64,000 nt of DNA, from NCBI RefSeq assembly GCF_001298735.1, contig NZ_CYSP01000007.1, positions 124,001 to 188,000 of the forward strand, in the 5' to 3' direction. Of this stretch, positions 18,593-26,285 are shown piece after piece (the first letter of the stretch is position 1; each line of letters begins with the position of its first letter). The notes under the pieces were generated by a model that saw nothing but the letters and a program-made list of their open reading frames with translations, was not told the origin of the DNA and ran no database searches. The DNA is from Propionispora sp. 2/2-37 (GTDB lineage Bacteria; Bacillota; Negativicutes; Propionisporales; Propionisporaceae). Both the position numbers and the translations under genes were made by a program.

Positions 18593-19478
18593 GCAGCGTG
18601 GATTGGGAAGAGGTTTAGATGCGCTGATTCCTCAGGCTGTGTCCGAAGAGGGGGCCAGCGAAATTGCGGTTGATCAAATAAAACCGAATAAGTTTCAGCC
18701 GCGTCGTGTTTTTGATGAAGAAGTGCTGATGGAATTATCACAGTCTATTCAACAATATGGAGTTTTACAACCGATTATTGTGCGTAAAACTCTGGCCGGT
18801 TATGAACTGGTTGCCGGGGAACGCCGCTGGCGCGCCAGCCAGAAAGCCGGTTTAAAAAGTATTCCTGCAATTATCCGTGAATATACTGATGCTGAAATGA
18901 CGGAGATTGCTTTAATTGAAAATTTACAGCGGGAAAATTTAAATCCAATTGAAGAAGCTATGGCTTATCGGCGTTTGATGGAAGAGTTTGGCCTTACCCA
19001 GGAAGAAGTGGCCTGTAAAATTGGGCGCAGCCGTTCCTTGATTGCAAATACCATTCGGTTATTAAATTTGCCGCCTATTGTTCAGGAATATGTTTCACGT
19101 GGAACATTATCCATGGGACAGGCCCGGCCGCTTTTGAGCTTAGAAAATGAAGGACTCCAAAAGGAAGCTGCAGATATGATTATAGCCGAGGACCTTTCGT
19201 CCAGAGATGCGGAAGAACTGGTAAAAAAGTTCGGATCGCCATCAAAAAAATTAGGAAAAGACATTTCCGAACAGCCCAGGGAAATTTTTGTGGTGGATGC
19301 TGAAGAACGCTTAAAGCTATTACTGGGAACACAGGTGAAAATTAAGCCGGGAAAATTAAAGAGTAAAATAGAAATTGAATTTTATTCTTCAGAGGATTTG
19401 GATCGGATTTTGGAGGTATTGACGCCACAGTCATCCGCTGTGACTGTTTTTAAAAATCGCAGCCCCTTAACTGTATAA
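18585..19478 (+). CDS. parB: Chromosome partition protein ParB (Spo0J)
   Basis: CTP-dependent DNA clamp that loads at parS. It has 297 residues. The N-terminal nuclease-like core carries PNKFQPRR, YGVLQPIIVRK and GERRWRASQKAGL, and the helix-turn-helix carries GRSRSLIANTIRLLNLP, with the Arg and Thr that specify parS rather than Noc sites. C-terminal dimer domain from about residue 235. A one-mismatch parS lies within the gene and a perfect one follows it. Confidence 0.97.
   Translation: MIKQRGLGRGLDALIPQAVSEEGASEIAVDQIKPNKFQPRRVFDEEVLMELSQSIQQYGVLQPIIVRKTLAGYELVAGERRWRASQKAGLKSIPAIIREYTDAEMTEIALIENLQRENLNPIEEAMAYRRLMEEFGLTQEEVACKIGRSRSLIANTIRLLNLPPIVQEYVSRGTLSMGQARPLLSLENEGLQKEAADMIIAEDLSSRDAEELVKKFGSPSKKLGKDISEQPREIFVVDAEERLKLLLGTQVKIKPGKLKSKIEIEFYSSEDLDRILEVLTPQSSAVTVFKNRSPLTV
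19091..19106. other. parS site inside parB (one mismatch)
   Basis: TGTTTCACGTGGAACA differs from the parS consensus TGTTTCACGTGAAACA at one position and lies in the parB reading frame. In Bacillus a parS also lies inside the parB gene. Confidence 0.75.
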
Positions 19479-19480
19479 TA

Positions 19481-19496
19481 TGTTTCACGTGAAACA
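19481..19496. other. Perfect parS site after parB
   Basis: TGTTTCACGTGAAACA, an exact 16-base match to the parS palindrome, starts two bases after the parB stop codon. It is a ParB nucleation site close to the origin. Confidence 0.93.
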
Positions 19497-19518
19497 ATCA
19501 TAATATGGGGGTGGTATG

Positions 19519-20898
19519 ATGCGCTTAGAAAAAGATCTGCTAGGGGAAAAAGAAATTGAGGATGAAGTATATTATGGAATACATACAGTCAGGGCCAAGG
19601 AAAATTTCCCGTTAAGCGGTCACAGCGTACATCCGAAATTGATTGAAGCGATAATAGTAATAAAAAAGGCAGCTGCTGAAGTAAATGGTGAATTAGAGTG
19701 TATTCCCCAAGAGGTTGCTAAGGCCATCTGTACGGCCGCCGATGAGGTTTTGGCAGGACGTTTTCGTGAACAGTTTATTGTCGATGCCTTACAAGGCGGA
19801 GCCGGAACATCTACCAACATGAATGTCAATGAAGTATTGGCTAACCGGGCAATTGAATTATTAGGCGGGAAAAAGGGAGATTATCAGCTTGTACATCCGC
19901 TGAATCATGTAAACAGGCAGCAATCTACCAACGATGTGTATCCGACCGCCCTGCGAATGTCGGCTATCTGGCTGCTAAAACCTTTGAGTGAGGCCTGTTC
20001 ATGCTTGCAGGAAAAACTGCAGGAGAAAGAGGCGGAATTTGCTTCTATTATTAAGGTAGGGCGCACGCAATTGCAAGATGCAGTCCCTATGATGCTGGGA
20101 CAGGAGTTTGGTGCATATGCCCAAGCCATTGCCCGCGATCGGTGGCGCCTGTATAAAGTGGAAGAACGGCTGCGGCAGGTGAATTTAGGTGGAACTGCCA
20201 TAGGTACAGGATTAAACGCTCATAAAAAATATATTTATCTAGTTAATGACAGGGTTCGACAATATGCCAGGTTTGGCATGGCCCGGGCGGAAAATATGGT
20301 GGACGCAACGCAAAATGCCGACGTTTTTGTCGAAGTATCCGGACTGCTGAAAGCATTGGCAGTGAACTTAAATAAAATTGCCAATGATTTGCGGCTGTTA
20401 TCGTCCGGACCATATACCGGTCTAGCTGAAATCCATTTACCGGAACGGCAAACCGGGTCGTCTATTATGCCTGGCAAGGTAAATCCGATTATACCGGAAG
20501 CGGTTAATCAAATTGCCTTTCATGTAATGGCCTCTGATGTGGCTATTACTATGGCTGCTCAGGCCGGGCAACTGGAACTAAATGCTTTTTTGCCGTTGAT
20601 TGCGTATCATTTATTGTCGAGTATAGAGTTGTTAACCAATGGGATTAATATACTGAGTGAATTATGCATAAAAAACATAACGGCTAACAGCAGTCGCTGC
20701 CGTGATTATGTAGAGCATAGTCTGGCAACGGCCGCCGCCTTGGTTCCTTACATTGGGTATGACGGGGCAACAAGGGTTGCTTGTTACGCAGCCGAGCAGG
20801 GAAAAACTATATATCAAGCGTTGCAAAGCTTGGCTATAATAGAAGAACAAGAATTAGATACGATACTAAATCCTTATAAAATGACCAGTCCGGGCTAG
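19519..20898 (+). CDS. aspA: Aspartate ammonia-lyase
   Basis: Reversibly splits aspartate to fumarate and ammonia. The 459-residue protein has the fumarase/aspartase signature GSSIMPGKVNP (about 315-325), the GAGTSTNMNVNEVLANRA tract and NHVNRQQSTNDVYPTALR. A second ATG (19519) is chosen over 19516 because of spacing from GGGGGTGG. It is followed by hydF after 47 bases. aspA is often found with the [FeFe]-hydrogenase maturation genes, where aspartase has been proposed to support the pathway. Argininosuccinate or fumarate activity is less likely from the sequence. Confidence 0.9.
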   Translation: MRLEKDLLGEKEIEDEVYYGIHTVRAKENFPLSGHSVHPKLIEAIIVIKKAAAEVNGELECIPQEVAKAICTAADEVLAGRFREQFIVDALQGGAGTSTNMNVNEVLANRAIELLGGKKGDYQLVHPLNHVNRQQSTNDVYPTALRMSAIWLLKPLSEACSCLQEKLQEKEAEFASIIKVGRTQLQDAVPMMLGQEFGAYAQAIARDRWRLYKVEERLRQVNLGGTAIGTGLNAHKKYIYLVNDRVRQYARFGMARAENMVDATQNADVFVEVSGLLKALAVNLNKIANDLRLLSSGPYTGLAEIHLPERQTGSSIMPGKVNPIIPEAVNQIAFHVMASDVAITMAAQAGQLELNAFLPLIAYHLLSSIELLTNGINILSELCIKNITANSSRCRDYVEHSLATAAALVPYIGYDGATRVACYAAEQGKTIYQALQSLAIIEEQELDTILNPYKMTSPG

Positions 20899-20945
20899 TA
20901 AAAGCGACAGCAGGCTGCCGCAATTTGTGAACAGGGGATGATGCT

Positions 20946-22169
20946 ATGCAAGATACACCGAAGGGAAACCGGCTGCATATCGCTATTCTTGGCAGACGTA
21001 ATGCAGGAAAATCAAGTCTGATCAATGCTCTGGCCAAACAGGAGGTTGCCCTGGTGTCCGATATCCCCGGCACGACTACCGACCCGGTGTATAAAGCAAT
21101 GGAAATTCTGCCGGTAGGACCGGTCATGCTGGTGGATACAGCAGGTATTGACGATGAGGGAGAATTAGGGTCCATGCGTGTGGAACGCAGTATGCAGGTA
21201 CTCGCCAAGGCTGATGTCAGTATTATGGTGATTTCGGCAGATGAACAATTGTCGGAATATGAACATCAACTTATTCGTTATATCCGTAAGGAGGAACTGC
21301 CTGTAATTGGTGTTGTCAATAAAAGTGATCTGGAACAGTTTTCAGAAAGAAACAAACAGATATGGGAGGAACAACTGGGTATTCCGTTGTTGGCGGTTAG
21401 CGCTATCAACCATAACGGAATTGAAAAATTAAAACAAATGATCATCGAGCAAGCGCCGGATGACTGGGAAGGTGCACCCATTATTGGTGATTTATTAAAC
21501 CCGGGAGATTATGTGGTATTGGTGGTTCCCATCGATTTATCCGCACCCAAAGGCAGGCTGATTCTGCCTCAGGTGCAAACTATCAGGGATGTTTTGGATC
21601 ATGATGCATACAGTATTATTGTAAAAGAAAGAGAATTAAAAGAAACTCTGGACAATGTACGTAAGCCACCCAGGATTGTGGTTACCGATTCACAGGAGTT
21701 TTTAAAAGTGGCCGCAGATACGCCGGAAGAGGTCATGCTTACATCCTTTTCCATTCTGTTTGCCCGCAATAAGGGTGAGCTGGCAACCTTAGTGGCCGGG
21801 GCAAAAGCGATTGAAAAACTAAAACCGGGAGACAGGGTTTTAATTGCCGAAGCGTGCACACATCACCGGCAGGCAGATGATATCGGAAAGGTGAAAATTC
21901 CGCGCTGGCTGCGGCAATGGGTAGGAGGAGAGCTTGTCTTCGACTGGACCTCCGGCGGCTCATTTCCGGAAGACCTTGACCGGTATCAGCTGATTGTACA
22001 TTGCGGGGCATGTATGCTGACGCGCAGGCAAATGCTGCAGCGGTTGTCGATTGCCCGGCAAAATCAGGTGCCCATCGTCAATTACGGAGTGCTCATTGCT
22101 TTTATTCACGGTATTTTAAAACGCGCTTTGTTCCCTTTTCCCAGTGCGCTCTGTATGCTGGAGGAGTAA
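20946..22169 (+). CDS. hydF: [FeFe]-hydrogenase maturation GTPase HydF
   Basis: Scaffold GTPase on which the two-iron subcluster of [FeFe]-hydrogenase is assembled from HydE and HydG products. It has 407 residues. The G domain has GRRNAGKS (16-23), DTAG and NKSD. The C-terminal cluster-binding domain has the Cys-x-His of EACTHHR and the HCGACM motif that ligate a [4Fe-4S] centre. It shows that the organism makes [FeFe]-hydrogenase, although hydE, hydG and the hydrogenase are outside the window. Confidence 0.95.
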   Translation: MQDTPKGNRLHIAILGRRNAGKSSLINALAKQEVALVSDIPGTTTDPVYKAMEILPVGPVMLVDTAGIDDEGELGSMRVERSMQVLAKADVSIMVISADEQLSEYEHQLIRYIRKEELPVIGVVNKSDLEQFSERNKQIWEEQLGIPLLAVSAINHNGIEKLKQMIIEQAPDDWEGAPIIGDLLNPGDYVVLVVPIDLSAPKGRLILPQVQTIRDVLDHDAYSIIVKERELKETLDNVRKPPRIVVTDSQEFLKVAADTPEEVMLTSFSILFARNKGELATLVAGAKAIEKLKPGDRVLIAEACTHHRQADDIGKVKIPRWLRQWVGGELVFDWTSGGSFPEDLDRYQLIVHCGACMLTRRQMLQRLSIARQNQVPIVNYGVLIAFIHGILKRALFPFPSALCMLEE

Positions 22170-22221
22170 GAGGGCGTTAAGCGCGTTGTGGCTTTGTTTG
22201 GATTTGACGGGAGATGACAAA

Positions 22222-22899
22222 ATGAAAGGAACCTTGGTGAATGTTTCTACTGTGCTGGTTGGGGCACTAAGCGGAGTTTTATTGAAAAAAGGTCTGCCGG
22301 AGAAATACCAAAAAACCTTAACTCATGGTTTGGGTTTGGCAGTAGGACTAATCGGCTTGCAAATGGCGTTAAAAACCAACAGTATATTAATTGTTATTAT
22401 CAGTCTGGTTATTGGCGGAATACTGGGAGAAGCTATCGATATCGACCGCTGGCTGAGTGCTTTGGGAAGCTGGATCAACAGCCGTATAGGCAGTCAATAC
22501 GGCAATGCGGGTCAGGGATTTGTTACGGCGAGCCTGGTTTTTTGTGTCGGGGCAATGGCAGTAGTAGGGTCCATTCAGGACGGGCTGACGGGAGATGCAT
22601 CAACTTTGTATGCCAAGTCGATATTGGACGGGGTCTTTTCATTTGTATTTTCCTCCAGTATGGGCATAGGGGTTGCTTTATCCGGTATATCCATATTCGT
22701 CTATCAAGGCACTATTACCATGCTGGCAGGACTATTCAGCTCGATTTTATCGGATAACATCATCCGGGAAATGACGGCGGTTGGTGGAGTATTGATTGTC
22801 GGTATCAGCCTGCTGATGCTGGAAATTAAAAATATTAAAGTCGCCAACTTTCTACCGGCCATACCGGCTGCTGCCCTTATTGCCGCTTTATGGAGATAA
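22222..22899 (+). CDS. DUF554 membrane protein
   Basis: A 225-residue protein of the DUF554 (YdfK-like) family with about seven hydrophobic segments. Marks are LVNVSTVLVGALSGVLLKKG at the N-terminus and FCVGAMAVVGSIQDGLTGD mid-protein. Its biochemical role is not known. The ATG at 22222 follows GGGAGATGA. It begins 52 bases after hydF, so co-transcription is likely, but no functional tie is apparent. Confidence 0.85.
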   Translation: MKGTLVNVSTVLVGALSGVLLKKGLPEKYQKTLTHGLGLAVGLIGLQMALKTNSILIVIISLVIGGILGEAIDIDRWLSALGSWINSRIGSQYGNAGQGFVTASLVFCVGAMAVVGSIQDGLTGDASTLYAKSILDGVFSFVFSSSMGIGVALSGISIFVYQGTITMLAGLFSSILSDNIIREMTAVGGVLIVGISLLMLEIKNIKVANFLPAIPAAALIAALWR

Positions 22900-22928
22900 T
22901 TTAGAAATAACAGAGAGGAAGAATATAA

Positions 22929-23435
22929 ATGAACTTTTTTTCGGAGCTGACAGTATGGGTGTCAGCCAATATCCAAATCGTGTTAATGGTAATGACAGTA
23001 CTGATATTTCTGGCACTTATTATATTTATTAATATTAATATCAAACTGGCTCAGATGAACCGTCGCTATCGCAAACTGATGCAGGGAGTGGACGGCTCCA
23101 ATTTAGAAAAACTGCTGTTGAGTCATATTGAAGAAGTGCGTGATGCGGTGCAAAAAGTGGATACGCTGACCCTTACCTGCCGCAATCTGGAAACGATATC
23201 CCGTGCTTGCGTGCAACAGGTTGGCATAGTGCGCTTTAATGCTTTCGAGGATACCGGCAGCGATTTGAGCTTTGCGATAGCCTTATTGGATGCTCAGGAT
23301 AATGGCGTAGTGATTTCCAGTATATTTGGACGCAATGAATCACGTACTTATGCTAAACCGATAATAAAGGGAAAGTCACAATATTTTTTAACCGACGAGG
23401 AAAAAGATGCTCTGGAGCAAGCCTGGAAAAAATAA
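22929..23435 (+). CDS. DUF4446 membrane-anchored protein
   Basis: A 168-residue protein with one transmembrane helix (about 15-37), a helical stretch (about 45-90) and a small C-terminal domain with GIVRFNAFEDTGSDLSFAIALLD, characteristic of DUF4446. Homologues usually lie near parAB and yyaC in spore-formers. The function is unknown; position suggests an envelope or chromosome-linked role, which is inference. Confidence 0.8.
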   Translation: MNFFSELTVWVSANIQIVLMVMTVLIFLALIIFININIKLAQMNRRYRKLMQGVDGSNLEKLLLSHIEEVRDAVQKVDTLTLTCRNLETISRACVQQVGIVRFNAFEDTGSDLSFAIALLDAQDNGVVISSIFGRNESRTYAKPIIKGKSQYFLTDEEKDALEQAWKK

Positions 23436-23542
23436 CTAAAAATTTATTTTTTAGCAGGAAAATTTTGATAAACATAGAATATAAGACAGATGTGTAATAA
23501 TCGAAATGGGGAATGATAATAGCAAAGAAAGGAGTGTGCTGG

Positions 23543-24475
23543 TTGATAAAACAACAGAAGAAACCGGACAAGCGGAAGTATACCATTATGCTTGTTCCGC
23601 ATCAGGGACAAGCTGGCGTGCGTAGCCTTCATATTCCAATAGTGGCTGTCAAATGTGCTGCCGTTGCATTTTGTATTATGGTCGTGTTTTTAATTGGCAT
23701 AACAGTAAATTATCACAAAACGGTTGATACAGCCGGAATGGAAAAAGCCGAATTGGAACGTTTAAGGCAGGTAAATGGTTCCCAGGTCAAGCAGATTGAG
23801 GAGTTAGCAAAAGCCACCGCTGCTTTGCAGCAGGATATGAACAGGCTCAATAAGCTTGACGCGGAAATCCGCCGCATAGTAAATGAAGACAATGATGGTA
23901 ATACTTCCCGGGCCGGACTTACCAGAATATCACCTGAACCAATGCAATATGCAGGACAGGGAGGGCCGAATCCCCCGTCATTGTCTGATTTGCAGCAAAC
24001 GGTTACTGCCATGCAGCAAAATCTTCAAGTCAGGGAACAGAGTTTACAGAATTTAAAAGAAGAACTTCTGGCTAAAAATGCCAGACTGGCTGCTACTCCG
24101 TCGATCTGGCCGGCGGCAGGACAAGTTACCTCACGTTTTGGCTGGCGCAACTCGCCGTGGGGCAGCGGCAGCGATTATCATCCGGGTATTGACATTGCCG
24201 GTGATTACGGTGCGCCGATTGTAGCGACGGCCGACGGCGTAGTTGTCCATAGTGACTGGGCCAGCGGGTATGGAAAATTAGTAGAGGTGGATCACGGTAA
24301 CGGTATTGTGACACTCTATGGGCATTGTTCCCAGCTTTTGGCGAAAGACGGTGAATATGTCAAAAAAGGGCAGGTCATTGCCTATATGGGCAGTACCGGC
24401 TTAAGCACCGGAACACATGTGCATTATGAAGTACGCGTCAATGGGACTGCAGTAAATCCCGATAAATTTTTATAA
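23543..24475 (+). CDS. M23-family peptidase, membrane-anchored
   Basis: Zinc metallopeptidase of the LytM type, expected to cut peptidoglycan peptides or to act as an activator. It has 310 residues from TTG 23543 (AAAGGAG upstream). A short basic N-terminus is followed by one transmembrane helix (about 35-58), a coiled coil (about 65-115 and 150-185) and the catalytic domain (about 200-310). Zinc ligands are visible: HPGID (His and Asp) and HVH near the end, with GHCS between. The adjacent bactofilin gene is a frequent partner of M23 peptidases that shape the cell wall. Confidence 0.9.
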   Translation: MIKQQKKPDKRKYTIMLVPHQGQAGVRSLHIPIVAVKCAAVAFCIMVVFLIGITVNYHKTVDTAGMEKAELERLRQVNGSQVKQIEELAKATAALQQDMNRLNKLDAEIRRIVNEDNDGNTSRAGLTRISPEPMQYAGQGGPNPPSLSDLQQTVTAMQQNLQVREQSLQNLKEELLAKNARLAATPSIWPAAGQVTSRFGWRNSPWGSGSDYHPGIDIAGDYGAPIVATADGVVVHSDWASGYGKLVEVDHGNGIVTLYGHCSQLLAKDGEYVKKGQVIAYMGSTGLSTGTHVHYEVRVNGTAVNPDKFL

Positions 24476-24586
24476 CAGACTATAAACTTTCTTTTCATTG
24501 AAGAAAGATAAAATACATTTTGCAGTGCTTGTTTTATAGTATATAGAAGTGTGTGCATAGGCTAACTTGGTTTGGGAGAGATAAAA

Positions 24587-25003
24587 ATGTTTGGTAGCAA
24601 GAAAACAGCAGGAATAGAACAACAGGTTGAAACCATTATAGGCAGGGAGACTTTTATTAAAGGTACCGTCACGGCCAATGCCGGAATCCGGGTGGATGGG
24701 AAAATCGAAGGTGATATCCACGCTTCCGGCGATGTTGTTGTCGGAGAAAACGGGCAGATCTTTGCCCAGATTAAAGCACGCAATGCGGTCATTGCCGGAC
24801 TTGTCCGGGGAAATATTGATATTCAGGAAAAGCTGGAGTTATTGCCGACAGCTAAAATTGACGGTGATCTGAAAGTGGCCGTCTTGACAATTGCTGAAGG
24901 TGCTGTATTTAAAGGCGCCTGCGAAATGCGCGGGCAAGAATCCCAGCACAAAGAGGTTCATTCACAGCCCGTTTCGGCACAAACAGTAAAAGCGGCTAAG
25001 TAA
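24587..25003 (+). CDS. Bactofilin
   Basis: A 138-residue polymer-forming cytoskeletal protein (DUF583). The central beta-helix repeats are visible (TVTANAGIRVDGKIEGDI, GDVVVGENGQIFAQIKA, GNIDIQEKLELLPTAKIDG), framed by short disordered ends. Bactofilins assemble without nucleotide under the membrane and recruit peptidoglycan enzymes. ATG 24587 follows GGGAGAG. The gene ends at a very long terminator hairpin. Confidence 0.92.
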   Translation: MFGSKKTAGIEQQVETIIGRETFIKGTVTANAGIRVDGKIEGDIHASGDVVVGENGQIFAQIKARNAVIAGLVRGNIDIQEKLELLPTAKIDGDLKVAVLTIAEGAVFKGACEMRGQESQHKEVHSQPVSAQTVKAAK

Positions 25004-25004
25004 T

Positions 25005-25067
25005 AAGGTAGAGCAATACAGGCACCCCGGTAACTCAGTTACCGGGGTGCCTGTATTGCTCTACCTT
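25005..25067. terminator. 30-base-pair bidirectional terminator
   Basis: A perfect 30-base inverted repeat (25005-25034 against 25038-25067) with a 3-base TCA centre separates the convergent bactofilin and yyaC genes. The stem is unusually long for an intrinsic terminator. Ends are AAGG/CCTT, with T-rich sequence beyond. Confidence 0.85.
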
Positions 25068-25072
25068 GCTTT

Positions 25073-25660
25073 TCACATTTGCCGGCAATACCCTGTTGCC
25101 CGTAAACCAAAGGAAATACCATAGGCGATGGTATCCGCCATTTTCATGACCAAACTTAGGCGAGTGCTTTGCAAGACAAGATGTTCCATAAATCCCCCGA
25201 CGTTGACGATGCCGGTGATATAGGCATTGCCAACAGGAGGGAGGTCTTTCTTTACGGCAGCACCCGGTTTTACCGAGCCGCGCCCTAAGGAAACATAGCC
25301 AACGCTTTCACTTTTTCCGAGGCAGGCGTCGACTGCAATGATATAAGGGTCCGTAAAAGTTGAAGTAATTTGGTTCAGTATATCTCTTAAGTTGGTAGCA
25401 TGGACAGGCTGTTCCAGAGTGCCGAATACATGCGGATGTGAGTTTAAGGCACATAATTTGCTGCCGGTTAAGGGACCCAGAGAATCTCCGGTAGAACGGT
25501 CTGTTCCAATACATAGTATGATGATATCCCTTTTGATTGGATTATGTTCATCCAGGAGGCTGCGAATATTCATGGCAAGGGTATAGGTTGCACCAGGATC
25601 CTGAATATTGCACTTATATTCAGCAACAGAAGGCGGTAAATGAAAGAGTTTATTCAGCAT
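25073..25660 (-). CDS. yyaC: Spore protein YyaC (DUF1256)
   Basis: A 195-residue member of the DUF1256/YyaC family, related in fold to the GPR spore protease and found only in endospore-formers. Typical tracts are ILCIGTDRSTGDSLGPLTG (about 48-66), VFGTLEQPVHATNL and AVDACLGKSESVGYV. The ribosome-binding site AGGAGATCGT is just upstream. In Bacillus yyaC also lies near parB and is expressed late in the forespore. It strongly supports a spore-forming host. Confidence 0.92.
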   Translation of the reverse strand: MLNKLFHLPPSVAEYKCNIQDPGATYTLAMNIRSLLDEHNPIKRDIIILCIGTDRSTGDSLGPLTGSKLCALNSHPHVFGTLEQPVHATNLRDILNQITSTFTDPYIIAVDACLGKSESVGYVSLGRGSVKPGAAVKKDLPPVGNAYITGIVNVGGFMEHLVLQSTRLSLVMKMADTIAYGISFGLRATGYCRQM

Positions 25661-25690
25661 ACGATCTCCTACATACTAATTTTGTAATAG

Positions 25691-25720
25691 AGTATATGTA
25701 GATCGGCTATTTCTTATGCA
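25691..25720 (-). promoter_or_regulatory. Possible forespore (sigma F/G-type) promoter of yyaC
   Basis: On the minus strand TGCATA (25720-25715) stands 16 bases before CATATACT (25698-25691), resembling the sigma F/G pattern. It is about 30 bases before the gene. The -10 match is imperfect. Confidence 0.4.
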
Positions 25721-26004
25721 AAGTAGATAAAATCCAAAAAAATAAAAAGAAAATTCAGACTAAATGATTTAAAAATGTATACAGAAAAACAATTCAATAC
25801 ATTGTTAAAGTTATTCAGAATTATCAAGCCATATTTTGTTCTTTTATGTAGAACAAAAACGGGTGTATATCACATTCCAAAGGTTTAAAGGAACGGCTAT
25901 GTAAAATAAATATTGCATAAATATACAATATAAAAAAAGCAAATGCGACTGTTGAGCTTGAAAATATAGGATTTATCAGAAAAAACTTTATTTTAATATG
26001 CATA
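25721..26004. other. AT-rich intergenic stretch without a supported gene
   Basis: Between the yyaC promoter and the promoter at 26005 the sequence is very AT-rich. The only reading frame of any length (25824-26048, minus, 74 codons) has no ribosome-binding site or family resemblance. I see no RNA gene or repeat. Confidence 0.6.
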
Positions 26005-26033
26005 TTGACAGTATAACATTTCGTTTTTATAAT
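26005..26033 (+). promoter_or_regulatory. Consensus sigma-A promoter of the glutamate synthase operon
   Basis: TTGACA (26005-26010), 17 bases, TATAAT (26028-26033): a perfect match. Transcription should start near 26040 and read through the riboswitch. Confidence 0.88.
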
Positions 26034-26084
26034 TAAATAGAGCTTCATATAGTATTGTGTTAAACAGAAAACACAAATGATTAA

Positions 26085-26198
26085 GGAGTGTGCCTAGGGT
26101 TCCGCGCGTTTGCGGTCTGGACCGAGCGGCACAGGTGCAGCGTGGCACCTGCTAGGTAAACGCTGTGCTACACCGTTGGTATAAAAAACCCGGCGGAA
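26085..26198 (+). promoter_or_regulatory. ykkC-family riboswitch, probably ppGpp-responsive
   Basis: The leader carries the ykkC core: CUAGGGUUCCG (26094-26104), GGUCUGGACCGAGCGG (26115-26130), a long hairpin CAGGUGC/GCACCUG (about 26133-26152), ACACCGUUGG and the 3' AAAACCCGG block (26183-26193). Subtypes of this family sense guanidine, ppGpp, PRPP or nucleotides. The ppGpp subtype (2a) is assigned because it precedes amino-acid/glutamate synthesis genes; that is inference from context. The 3' conserved block also forms one arm of the terminator that follows, so ligand binding should favour read-through. Confidence 0.8.
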
Positions 26199-26243
26199 GG
26201 TCCTGGAAAATGGAGTTCCGGTACTTTCGCAGGGTTATTTTTT
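26188..26243 (+). terminator. Riboswitch-controlled terminator
   Basis: AACCCGGCGGAAG (26188-26200) pairs imperfectly with CTTTCGCAGGGTT (26224-26236), followed by ATTTTTT. The 5' arm overlaps the conserved 3' part of the riboswitch, giving a choice between aptamer and terminator. Confidence 0.7.
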
Positions 26244-26285
26244 ATGTTTTGATTTTTATTTTACTTATGGGAGAGGTGGAGACCT

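Noticed and set aside
25824-26048. 74-codon minus-strand frame between yyaC and the riboswitch
   Set aside because: AT-rich, low-complexity composition, no ribosome-binding site, overlaps the consensus promoter at 26005-26033, and resembles no family.
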